64,000 nt of DNA from contig CAZCOG010000038.1 in NCBI GenBank assembly GCA_964500445.1, positions 5,124 to 69,123 on the forward strand, read 5' to 3'. The position numbers and the translations under genes are program-made. Source of the stretch: Persicitalea sp964500445 (lineage in GTDB: Bacteria; Bacteroidota; Bacteroidia; Cytophagales; Spirosomataceae). Each line of letters starts with the position of its first letter. Position 1 is the first letter of the stretch. Positions 16,723 to 25,001 of the stretch are shown here, in pieces. The notes under the pieces are model-generated. The model saw only the letters and a program-made list of their open reading frames with translations, ran no database searches and was not told where the DNA came from.

Positions 16723-18258
16723 ATGGAAAACCCCGAAATTACTCTTGACGAGATATTGGTACTTGCGGCTATCCCCGACCAACTGCACGCCACTTTCCTG
16801 CGCGTGGCCAATGGGTTGGTACAACGCGCCAACTACCCCAAAGAAAAAGCACTGGGCCTGCTGGCGCAGATGCTACAAAACCCCAAAAAATACGCCTATT
16901 CCAAAAACAAGGTCACCAATTTGGCCGGGGCTATCTATGATTTGAACAAAAAAGGAATTGCCGTGCCGCTAACCGAAGCCGGAGCTGCCTATCTGCCGCC
17001 AGAACCACCACCCTACCCGCTTCAAGTCGAAGGAAAGCAGGAAGCCATGGACTTTGATCTGCGGGCCGAGCGACTACCCTACGCTATTTTTGGCCGGGAG
17101 CACATTGAAGAAGGTGCCCTGCTACAAATGGAAACGGCCGCAAGTCTGCCTATTTCGGTGGCTGGGGCGCTCATGCCCGACGCCCATCAGGGCTACGGCC
17201 TCCCCATTGGCGGGGTACTTGCCACGGAGCCGAATACGGTGATTCCTTTCGCCGTGGGCGTCGACATCGCATGTCGGATGTGTCTGTCGGTCTTCGACCT
17301 GCCGCCGGATTTCCTGAAACGCGAGCCGCATCTGCTCAAAAAGACGCTGGTCGAAAAAACCAAGTTCGGGATGGGTGGCGAAGTACGCGACAAGTCCGAC
17401 GAAAGCGTGATGGACCGGCCCGAGTGGCAGGCTACCAAGGTGATCCGCGACCTGAAAGATAAAGCCTACCGGCAGTTGGGTACCTCCGGCACGGGCAATC
17501 ACTTTGTGGAGTGGGGTATCATGGATGTCTACGCGCAGGACGAAGCCAACGATCTGAACCTACCACCCGGCCAATACATGGCCTTGCTGTCGCATTCGGG
17601 TTCGCGGGGCTTTGGCGGCAATGTGGCCAACTATTACTCCAAACTGGCCATGCAGAAAACGCGTTTGCCCAAACAGGCCGCCCACCTCGCCTGGCTCGAC
17701 CTCGATACCGAAGAAGGACAGGAGTACTGGATTGCGATGAACCTGGCGGGCGAGTACGCCTCGGCCAATCACCACGAAATCCACAGCAAAATTGCCAAAG
17801 CCATGCGCGAAAAACCGCTGGTTATGATCGAGAACCACCACAACTTTGCCTGGAAAGAGCAACTGGCCGATGGCCGCGAGGTAATGGTACACCGCAAGGG
17901 CGCTACCCCCGCCGGCCCCGGCGTACTGGGCATCATTCCGGGCTCGATGACCAAGCCTGGCTTTGTGGTACGCGGTCGGGGCCAAGCCGATTCCATCAAT
18001 TCGGCGTCGCACGGTGCCGGGCGGCTGATGTCGCGAACCAAGGCGCTCAACAGCATTACTCATTCACAGTTAAATAAAGCGTTGCAGGAAGCCGATATTC
18101 AGCTCATCGGTGGCGACCTGGACGAGGCCCCGATGGTGTACAAAGACATCGAAACCGTCATCGATGCCCAAAGCGACCTGGTGGAGGTACTGGCGAAGTT
18201 TACGCCCAAAATTGTGAGGATGGCCGATGCGAATCGGAAGGAGGGACGGGAGGATTGA
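16723..18258 (+). CDS. rtcB: RtcB-family RNA-splicing ligase
   Basis: A 511-residue GTP- and Mn-dependent RNA ligase that joins 2',3'-cyclic phosphate or 3'-phosphate ends to 5'-OH ends. The metal and active-site motifs are all visible: DAHQGYGLPIGG (153-164), GVDIACRM (179-186, the metal-binding Cys kept, but ACR in place of the usual GCG), GTSGTGNHFVEWG (253-265), HSGSRG (291-296), ENHHN (370-374), HRKGATPAGPG (390-400) and SASHGAGR (427-434), in which His430 is the expected guanylylated residue. About 100 extra residues precede the core, more than in E. coli RtcB; this fits the longer RtcB type that pairs with slipins. It follows slipin and is closed by a terminator. No rtcA is present. 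The likely job is repair or circularisation of cleaved tRNA or of the tRNA-like RNA upstream. Confidence 0.95.
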   Translation: MENPEITLDEILVLAAIPDQLHATFLRVANGLVQRANYPKEKALGLLAQMLQNPKKYAYSKNKVTNLAGAIYDLNKKGIAVPLTEAGAAYLPPEPPPYPLQVEGKQEAMDFDLRAERLPYAIFGREHIEEGALLQMETAASLPISVAGALMPDAHQGYGLPIGGVLATEPNTVIPFAVGVDIACRMCLSVFDLPPDFLKREPHLLKKTLVEKTKFGMGGEVRDKSDESVMDRPEWQATKVIRDLKDKAYRQLGTSGTGNHFVEWGIMDVYAQDEANDLNLPPGQYMALLSHSGSRGFGGNVANYYSKLAMQKTRLPKQAAHLAWLDLDTEEGQEYWIAMNLAGEYASANHHEIHSKIAKAMREKPLVMIENHHNFAWKEQLADGREVMVHRKGATPAGPGVLGIIPGSMTKPGFVVRGRGQADSINSASHGAGRLMSRTKALNSITHSQLNKALQEADIQLIGGDLDEAPMVYKDIETVIDAQSDLVEVLAKFTPKIVRMADANRKEGRED

Positions 18259-18346
18259 GTGTGAGGACTATGGACATGACGGGGAAGGTACTTGTTCTAA
18301 ACCCCAGGCAAAGCAATCCCGTTTTTTTGCTGCACGCGATAACAGA

Positions 18347-18384
18347 AAAGAGAAGGTCAGAGTGTTTCCGGCCTTCTCTTTTTT
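18347..18384. terminator. Terminator after rtcB
   Basis: AAAGAGAAGG (18347-18356) pairs with CCTTCTCTTT (18372-18381), followed by more T residues on the plus strand. It lies about 90 bases past the rtcB stop and just before the end of the convergent gene that stops at 18405, so it may serve both strands. Confidence 0.75.
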
Positions 18385-18404
18385 AGTAAACCTCTGGCGA
18401 AAAG

Positions 18405-19187
18405 TTAAGATCCCAGCGCAACGTCATCACTCGCTTTCAGCACATTGTTGCGTAGCATAAGTCCGGAAGAAACACTGGCGAGGACCAGTTTGAGTTCAGG
18501 GTGAATATTGTCCTTCATCCACACTTTCCCGTTGTTGAGCGTAGATACGGCACCAATGACTTTGCCATCCAACCAAAACTCATACCCGGACACGTCCATC
18601 ATGGTCATCATTTTGGAAACTCCCCCCAACTCCCGAATTCCTATGATGTCTATCTGCAAATAATCTGCCTTTGAGCGAATCAAGCCCATTGTATTGTTTT
18701 TCAAAGAATTATCCCAGCCGTCTACATTTTGAATAATAAATTCCCAGCTTTCCTTCGAGCCATTCAGCTCAATACCTCCGGTAAATACATTTTTGTTTTT
18801 TACCGATATAGCAAAGTAATCCCGCAGCGGAGACAGCTCTGTTTCACGAAAACGACCGGCCAGAGCAATCTTGGCTGAACGCCCATTCGGGCCAAACTGT
18901 TCGTAGCTGAGCTTTTCACTGGCGCCCTTAAAATGTACTACGAAAGGGATAGAGTAACCTTTGGTCCAACCCCGGTTAATTTTGCTGGTCTGGTACTCAC
19001 CAAACGAAAGTACCTGGCCAATTTGAAAGCCCTGACGACCTTTCACGGCAAACATCGTCGTACCTGATTTCAAGTCGTCTGTAACCGGGATTTCGGCAGT
19101 CCGACAGGCGGCAAAAGCGGCTATCAGGAATATTAACAGCAGGGCTTTTTTTCCTGCTTCAGGAGAATTGATAAGTTTGTTTTTCAT
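18405..19187 (-). CDS. Lipoprotein of unknown function
   Basis: A 260-residue putative lipoprotein with N-terminus MKNKLINSPEAGKKALLLIF and lipobox AAFAAC (Cys about residue 27). The open frame continues upstream to 19328, but that part is not signal-like, so the ATG at 19187 was chosen. The mature part is a mixed beta protein (FAVKGRQGFQIGQVLSFGEY, NGRSAKIALAGRFRETELSP, then YFAISVKNKNVFTGGIELNG and YEFWLDGKVIGAVSTLNNG). No catalytic motif or known family was recognised. It is convergent with rtcB, and the next gene upstream is 218 bases away, so it is probably transcribed alone. Confidence 0.75.
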   Translation of the reverse strand: MKNKLINSPEAGKKALLLIFLIAAFAACRTAEIPVTDDLKSGTTMFAVKGRQGFQIGQVLSFGEYQTSKINRGWTKGYSIPFVVHFKGASEKLSYEQFGPNGRSAKIALAGRFRETELSPLRDYFAISVKNKNVFTGGIELNGSKESWEFIIQNVDGWDNSLKNNTMGLIRSKADYLQIDIIGIRELGGVSKMMTMMDVSGYEFWLDGKVIGAVSTLNNGKVWMKDNIHPELKLVLASVSSGLMLRNNVLKASDDVALGS

Positions 19188-19405
19188 AGCTAATTTTAGT
19201 TTTAAAAATCTAGAGATAATTAGCGTACGAAAAAGGTTGTAAGGCCTTTGATTTTTTTTCGACAAACTTATTTCCGGGCTTACTACGTATCCGGTTGCAT
19301 TTATTACGGGCATGGTAAAGGGGCGCATTGCTTCTCTGCTAACCTTAGCAAGTAATCGTAATTATTGCACCTGCGCTGAAAACGGCTGGCAATTCAGCGT
19401 TTGTT

Positions 19406-19951
19406 TTACAATGTTTTTATGTCGCTGGCCACTACATGTAAAGCACTGTTGAATTGATGTCCACCCTTTTCTATTTCACGAAAAGTGGCCCGAGTAAGTT
19501 TTTGTTTGTAGTGGCTAAGATGAGAAAAGGGTACTTCTTCATCGTCCCGACAATGATAGAAGAAAAGGGAAATTTCATGAGGTAGTTTGTCGGCAAAATT
19601 GGCCTGAAGTTTTAAGCCTTGCTTCCACTCTTCATGACCGTTCCAAAATGGAGTAGCCAGTAAAAAGACACCCGCAATTTTTTTATCTACAACACTTTCG
19701 GAAAGATATTTCAATAGCATGGATGCCCCCAGCGAGTGACCTGCCAGAATAACATCATCTTCGGTTTCAGAAAGCAGTTCATGAATCTGTTGAAGCCAAC
19801 CAAAATCAGGTTCAGATTCAGCGGATTGGATTTCAGGGTAATCGATTTCGTATTCGATTCCCAAGGCGGTATGCAGGGAAATTACTAGCTCTTTATCAAC
19901 TTCGTAACCTCCATCGCCCCCACCCTGAATAAATAAAATGCGCTTGCTCAT
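19406..19951 (-). CDS. RBBP9/YdeN-type alpha/beta hydrolase
   Basis: A 181-residue serine hydrolase of the small RBBP9/YdeN group. The first strand ILFIQGGGDGGYEVDKEL is followed by the nucleophile elbow GHSLGASM (nucleophile Ser about residue 79). The acid is probably in the CRDDEEVPFSHL segment, and the catalytic His in KGGHQFNSAL near the C-terminus. This is the usual length for the group, and there is no signal peptide, so it is cytoplasmic. The physiological substrate is not known for most members. The frame extends upstream to a TTG at 19972, but the ATG at 19951 (MSKRILFIQ) fits the family start. Neighbours are unrelated small lipoproteins. Confidence 0.85.
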   Translation of the reverse strand: MSKRILFIQGGGDGGYEVDKELVISLHTALGIEYEIDYPEIQSAESEPDFGWLQQIHELLSETEDDVILAGHSLGASMLLKYLSESVVDKKIAGVFLLATPFWNGHEEWKQGLKLQANFADKLPHEISLFFYHCRDDEEVPFSHLSHYKQKLTRATFREIEKGGHQFNSALHVVASDIKTL

Positions 19952-20018
19952 ATGGAAAATCGTTTTTTTCAATGTCTGTTTTGCTACTATCCCTTATCGG
20001 GTAGAAGTAGTGCCAAAG

Positions 20019-20056
20019 CAGAACGGGCCATACCTCCCCAGATATGGCCCGTTCTG
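20019..20056 (-). terminator. Long hairpin between the hydrolase and lipocalin-like genes
   Basis: A perfect 14-bp stem, CAGAACGGGCCATA (20019-20032) with TATGGCCCGTTCTG (20043-20056), around a 10-base loop. It begins 17 bases past the stop of the lipocalin-like gene on the minus strand. The T-run after the stem is weak. Confidence 0.6.
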
Positions 20057-20073
20057 TTCGAAAGAAGGAATTT

Positions 20074-20568
20074 TCAAAGCCGCTTGAAAACAAAAGTAAC
20101 GGTACGGTCGGTATTGTCTCCGAGATCCAGACCACTTTGACCAAGGCTCATGGTAGTGGCATCAACCGTCAGGTCCGCCGGAAATTCAAAACCTGCCGTT
20201 GTCAGAATCAGCTGTTGGCCGTCTATCTCCCAAGTAGTGGTATTATTAACTCCAAGAAGTTCACTCAATTCGTCTTTCGTGTCCGTACAGGTGGCTGGTG
20301 CCACAATTTCCAGCGAATTGTTTGCCTTGAAATTGAAGGTAATTTGGGAAGGACAAGTGTCGCCGATCAGGGTGTAGTAAGCCAGATAGTCACTGATACC
20401 TGAATAAGACGGCACTATTTTGATAGCGGTGATCTGCCAACTTCCCTCCACGCTGGTGCTGGGGGCCGGGTCAGAATCCTTTTTACAAGCAGTAAGACTT
20501 GCCAGGATGAACAACACCATCAAGGTTGAAGTCCAACGGATGGGGTGCTTGAATCGAAAATTTTTCAT
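20074..20568 (-). CDS. Small lipocalin-like lipoprotein
   Basis: A 164-residue lipoprotein: signal peptide about 1-27, lipobox SLTAC, then a KKDSDPAPSTS spacer typical of Bacteroidota surface lipoproteins. The mature domain of about 125 residues starts with VEGSWQITAIKI and ends TVTFVFKRL, with alternating strands (ITFNFKANNSLEIV, WEIDGQQLILTTAGFEF), which fits the lipocalin-like small beta-barrel group common in this phylum. The ligand is unknown. The open frame begins at an ATG at 20568. It seems to stand alone; 275 bases with no clear content separate it from the DeoR gene. Confidence 0.8.
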   Translation of the reverse strand: MKNFRFKHPIRWTSTLMVLFILASLTACKKDSDPAPSTSVEGSWQITAIKIVPSYSGISDYLAYYTLIGDTCPSQITFNFKANNSLEIVAPATCTDTKDELSELLGVNNTTTWEIDGQQLILTTAGFEFPADLTVDATTMSLGQSGLDLGDNTDRTVTFVFKRL

Positions 20569-20843
20569 GGTTTGGAAAATGAGTAAGTAAAGTTGAGATA
20601 AACAATGAAGTAATAGATTATCGATCAGGCAAGGCCAAAGACAAGCTAAACCAGGTACTTGATTCGAAGAATTACGAATTTAGTAAAAGTATTAACATTC
20701 TGCGTAGGCAAAAAAAGAAAACCGGATTCTAAGTCGAATAAAATACTTTTTATTCCAGAACGCATAGCGAGCATAAAGTAGCAACTTGGGAGTTTGGGGC
20801 GTTGCTATAAAAAGAAATAAGTTGTCGGCTGGACCATGGTATT

Positions 20844-21584
20844 TCAAAGTACTTCGCAGGATTTTTCGTAGCCCCGCAATACTTCGCTGGTGGGCGCCAG
20901 TTCGGTGATCAGGTAATCCAGATCATTCATGGGGCTGATGTGAAATCGCTCGACAGAGCCCAGTTTTTCCGAAATCGTCACCACCGCTACGCGCTCCGAG
21001 GATTTGATCATGGCTTTTTTGACCTGTACCGACTCATAGTCCGAATCCGAAATACCCGCTTCCGCGTCAATGGCATTCGTGCCCAGAATACATAAGTTGG
21101 CCCGCACGTCAGCCAGATTCATGATGGTATCGCCCCCCGTGCAGAAGCGCGTGTGCCGCGATACTTTTCCGCCCAGCAGAATTACCTCGTAGTTGGTGTA
21201 GTTGAGCAGCTCGGTGGCGGAAGCAAGATTTACCGTGATGAATATGAGCCGCAGGTCCCTGGGGACTATCTTGAGAATTTCCCGCACGGTGGTACCTCCG
21301 CCCACCATGACGCACATCCCTTCCTGGAACAACCTGACTACCTTGGCGGCAATGATGGTTTTTTCCTGCCGGGCGTATATTTCTCCCTGCGTATCCTGGT
21401 AGAGGGTATTGGACAGTGCCCCCCCATGTACTTTGAGGATCTTCCCGTCGCCCGCCAATTCGTGCAAGTCGCGTCGCACGGTATCTTCCGACACTGCGAG
21501 CTTCGAGCAGAGATCCGCAGAAAGTACCTTGTTGTGCCTGTTGATTTGCTGGAGTATGTATTCCTGACGCTCTTTTTTAAGCAT
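20844..21584 (-). CDS. DeoR/GlpR-family transcriptional regulator
   Basis: A 246-residue regulator with an N-terminal DeoR-type winged helix (RQEYILQQINRHNKVLSADL, then SEDTVRRDLHELAGDGKILK, residues 5-57) and a C-terminal DeoR sensor domain (VMVGGGTTVREI, then VILLGGKVSRHTRFCTGG and LGTNAID), which binds sugar phosphates in characterised members. It is divergent from the SusC/SusD pair at 21775-26258, so it probably controls their expression in response to a sugar phosphate made from the imported compound. The 190-base intergenic region contains the palindrome TACATGTA (21612-21619), a possible operator. Such control is unusual for SusC/SusD pairs, which more often use ECF sigma, HTCS or SusR regulators. 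Confidence 0.9.
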   Translation of the reverse strand: MLKKERQEYILQQINRHNKVLSADLCSKLAVSEDTVRRDLHELAGDGKILKVHGGALSNTLYQDTQGEIYARQEKTIIAAKVVRLFQEGMCVMVGGGTTVREILKIVPRDLRLIFITVNLASATELLNYTNYEVILLGGKVSRHTRFCTGGDTIMNLADVRANLCILGTNAIDAEAGISDSDYESVQVKKAMIKSSERVAVVTISEKLGSVERFHISPMNDLDYLITELAPTSEVLRGYEKSCEVL

Positions 21585-21774
21585 AATATGTTCTGCTTTT
21601 TTACCTGTTTGTACATGTATCTTTTACAAAAGCAGCATAAACCTACATTTTTAATTGCATACCACGTAATAAACATTTGATTTTTGCGGTTATTTACTCA
21701 CTTTTGTCAAAAAAATGCAGGTTTGTGCAGGTTTTCTGCGTACATTCTACTCTCATCCTAATTTTACTTATTTC

Positions 21775-24700
21775 ATGATCGAAAGTTTAGCCCATTTTAA
21801 ACCTGGCCTGCTGCGTGTATCAGCGGGTTTGCTGCTGATGCTGCTCGTGGCTTCGGCCGCTTTCTCCCAGCAGGCGTCCTACGTTATTAAAGGCAAAGTG
21901 ACGGATGCCGACGGCCCCATTCCCGGTGCGACCGTCAGTATCAACCAAACTACCCTCGGCACCATTACAGGTGCCGACGGAAACTACACGCTGGGCGTCA
22001 GCCTTCCGCCAGCTACCTACACGATCAGCTTTGCGTCGATCGGCTACGCTACGGTTCAGAAAACCGTGACGCTGGACAGGCAGACTGAGGTTTCGCTGGA
22101 TGCTACCCTAAGTAGTGATGTTCTGAATCTGGACGAACTGGTGGTGACCGGTTCCACGGTGCGTGAGTCGCGCCGGCAGCTGGGCAACGCCATCAACACG
22201 GTGAAAGCGGACGCGATCCAGAAGTCGGGCTCCAACAATTTGCTGGGTGCCCTGCAGGGCAAAATTCCCGGGGCGCAGATCACCCAGAACTCTGGCGATC
22301 CGGCGGGCGGAATTTCCATCCGGTTGCGTGGGGTAAAGTCCATTCAGGGTAGTTCGGACCCGCTGTACGTAATCGACGGCGTGATCGTGAGCAACAACAC
22401 CGTAAACGTATCGCAAACCGCCGTTCAGAATCAGATCGGCTCCACGGCGCAGGCTGGTACCAACCGCCTGGCCGACATCAACCCCAACGATATCGAGAGT
22501 ATCAACGTGGTCAATGGGGCCGCCGCCGCCGCCCAGTATGGCTCACGCGCGGCCAATGGCGTGGTGATTATCACGACCAAGCGGGGCAAATCGGGCGTGC
22601 CCAGAATCAACTTTACCACGAGCTTCAACGTCAATGAATTACGCAAGAAAGTACCCATCACTACCTACGGCAAGCAGTTTGGGTACGCCGGTCTACGCCT
22701 GCACACCATAGCCGGAGTATCGGCTGCCGCAGCTGCTGCCAACAACGCTACGACCATCGGCGTCAACCGCAACGGTGAAGCCAATACCCTGCTGGCCAGT
22801 AATCTGGTAGACGTAACCCGCTACGACTATCAGGACAATATTTTCCGCACGGGTGTTGGTACCGATAATAACCTGTCGGTCAGTGGCGGCAATGACCGGA
22901 CTACCTACCTGCTGTCGGTGAATTATTCAAAAAATCAGGGAATTATAGTAGGAACTGACTTCCAGCGTTACGGGCTGCGTACGCGGGTGGATCAGCGTCT
23001 GGCTTCCTGGGCGAAGGTATCGGTAGGGCTGAGCTATACCAATAGCGCCTCCAATGAAAAGGCCAACGGAAACGTATTCTACAGCCCGATCAACTCCATC
23101 AATATCACCAACAATATCTACGACATTACCAAGCGCGATGCCAACGGCAACCTGTTGGCCGTAGAACCTACCCGCGTGAACCCGCTGACCACCGTGGAGG
23201 CTATGCAGTTCAGCGCGACCGTCAACCGGACCATCAACGATGTACAGTTGAACCTAACTCCTCTCAAAGGCCTGACTGTTGATGCCATCCTGGGTGTGGA
23301 TACCTATTCGCAGGTGGGCAGAAACCTGATTCCTCCCTACCCCTATCAGGCGGCAGCCGGCTTGCCGCTGGAACGCTATCCTTTCGGATTTGCCTCGACG
23401 GTTACCAATGCAGCTACTTTTTACAACATGGACCTGAACGTCGGCTATGAGAAAGATCTGGCTCCGGAGCTTAAATTGAACCTGTTGGCCGGTGCCAGCT
23501 ACCAGTATAGCAGCTCTAACTTGCTGCGGGCCAGCGGCGAGTCTCTGGCGCCCTTCATCGAAACACTCAACGGAGGCTCCACGATCTCGGCGGGCTACGG
23601 TCTGGATCGGTACAGCCTGAACGGGCAATTTGTGCAGGCGACGCTCGGATTCCGGAATATCGCGTTCTTTACCGGGGCCATCCGCCGCGACCGCAGCTCC
23701 AAGTTTTCGGCTTCGGAATCCAACCAGTACTACCCCAAGGTTTCAGCCAGTTTCGTGGCCTCTGACCTGGAAGGCTGGAAAAATGGCAGCATCGGTAAGG
23801 TAGTCAGTACGCTCAAACTACGTGGCTCCTACGGACAGGCTGGTAATCTGACGGGAATTGGTTCCTACGACCGTTTCTGGCAGTATAATCCGGTAGCTTA
23901 CCTCGGAAAAAATACCATTGTTCCGAGCCCGCAGCTGGCTAACCCCGCGGTGCGTCCCGAAAGAATGAAAGAGCTGGAATTTGGCGCGGATGCGTCATTC
24001 CTGAACGATAAAATCGGTCTGACTTTCTCGGCTTATCAGCAGCAAATATCTGACCTCGTCGTCAACCGGGTACTTGCCGCTTCGGCGGGTGGTACGAGCA
24101 TCGTAAATAATACCGGGGAAATGTCGAACAAAGGCATCGAAATCGGCCTGAATGCTACTCCGGTCCGCACGAAGGATTTGAGCTGGGATGTCACGGTACT
24201 TTTCAACCGCAACCGCAACAAGATCGAAAAATTGGGTACGCCGCTGGTGGCCGTCAACAACGTGGCCGGTGCGCCCGTGTTTCTGGTGGAAGGACAGCCC
24301 GCGTCACTTTTCTACGGCGTTCCCTACGCCCGCAACGAGCAGGGGGACCTGATCCTGAATTCGCAAGGCTTCCCCCAGCGCGAGCAGGGTACCCAAACCG
24401 GGGCGACGTTTGAACCCAAGCGTACCTCAGAAGGGCAGCCTACCGGTGGTTTTGTGAACGGCATCATTGGCAATCCAAATCCCAAATGGACGGGTTCATT
24501 TGTCAGCCAGCTGAATTACAAACGATTCGGTTTCCGCTTCCTGCTGGATGCCGTCCAGGGTGTCGATGTATTCAATGCTGACTTCCGTACCCGGCAGGGG
24601 GTAGGAGTTGGGGAAATAGCTGAAAAAGAACTGAAAGGCGAACTGCCCCGAGGTTATATTTTTGCCAACTACCTGATCGAAGAATGGCGGATCGACAATG

Positions 24701-24933
24701 GTTCATACGTAAAACTGCGCGAACTGGCTCTGACTTATCAGCTGCCTAAATTCTTGGGAATCAATTCTTCGACCCTTTCGCTGATCGGGCGTAACCTGTA
24801 CTCCTGGGATCACTACCGGGGCTACGATCCCGAAACCAATGCGGGTGGCAACAGCGACCTAATGCGTGGGGTAGATTTTGGCAATGTACCCATCCCCCGC
24901 AGCTATCAGGTACAATGGACGCTTTCGTTCTAA
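21775..24933 (+). CDS. SusC/RagA TonB-dependent transporter, no STN domain
   Basis: A 1052-residue outer-membrane transporter. The signal peptide (MIESLAHF to FSQQ) is followed directly by the CarboxypepD_reg domain (VIKGKVTDADGPIPGATVSI). The plug carries LDELVVTGSTVRES, GISIRLRGVKSI, DPLYVIDGVIVSNN and AAQYGSRAANGVVIITTKRG, all SusC signatures. A long barrel follows, ending TLSF. There is no STN domain, so it would not signal through FecR, and no sigma/FecR genes lie nearby. Reading begins further upstream at 21715, but the ATG at 21775 gives the better signal peptide. It is followed 68 bases on by its SusD partner. The divergent DeoR gene probably regulates it. The substrate is unknown. 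Confidence 0.92.
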   Translation: MIESLAHFKPGLLRVSAGLLLMLLVASAAFSQQASYVIKGKVTDADGPIPGATVSINQTTLGTITGADGNYTLGVSLPPATYTISFASIGYATVQKTVTLDRQTEVSLDATLSSDVLNLDELVVTGSTVRESRRQLGNAINTVKADAIQKSGSNNLLGALQGKIPGAQITQNSGDPAGGISIRLRGVKSIQGSSDPLYVIDGVIVSNNTVNVSQTAVQNQIGSTAQAGTNRLADINPNDIESINVVNGAAAAAQYGSRAANGVVIITTKRGKSGVPRINFTTSFNVNELRKKVPITTYGKQFGYAGLRLHTIAGVSAAAAAANNATTIGVNRNGEANTLLASNLVDVTRYDYQDNIFRTGVGTDNNLSVSGGNDRTTYLLSVNYSKNQGIIVGTDFQRYGLRTRVDQRLASWAKVSVGLSYTNSASNEKANGNVFYSPINSINITNNIYDITKRDANGNLLAVEPTRVNPLTTVEAMQFSATVNRTINDVQLNLTPLKGLTVDAILGVDTYSQVGRNLIPPYPYQAAAGLPLERYPFGFASTVTNAATFYNMDLNVGYEKDLAPELKLNLLAGASYQYSSSNLLRASGESLAPFIETLNGGSTISAGYGLDRYSLNGQFVQATLGFRNIAFFTGAIRRDRSSKFSASESNQYYPKVSASFVASDLEGWKNGSIGKVVSTLKLRGSYGQAGNLTGIGSYDRFWQYNPVAYLGKNTIVPSPQLANPAVRPERMKELEFGADASFLNDKIGLTFSAYQQQISDLVVNRVLAASAGGTSIVNNTGEMSNKGIEIGLNATPVRTKDLSWDVTVLFNRNRNKIEKLGTPLVAVNNVAGAPVFLVEGQPASLFYGVPYARNEQGDLILNSQGFPQREQGTQTGATFEPKRTSEGQPTGGFVNGIIGNPNPKWTGSFVSQLNYKRFGFRFLLDAVQGVDVFNADFRTRQGVGVGEIAEKELKGELPRGYIFANYLIEEWRIDNGSYVKLRELALTYQLPKFLGINSSTLSLIGRNLYSWDHYRGYDPETNAGGNSDLMRGVDFGNVPIPRSYQVQWTLSF

Positions 24934-25001
24934 TCACAACAAACGTCATCAAGTCATACATCAGTAAGAACCGGGATTTTCCCATAAGATATTTCAAGAA
25001 A

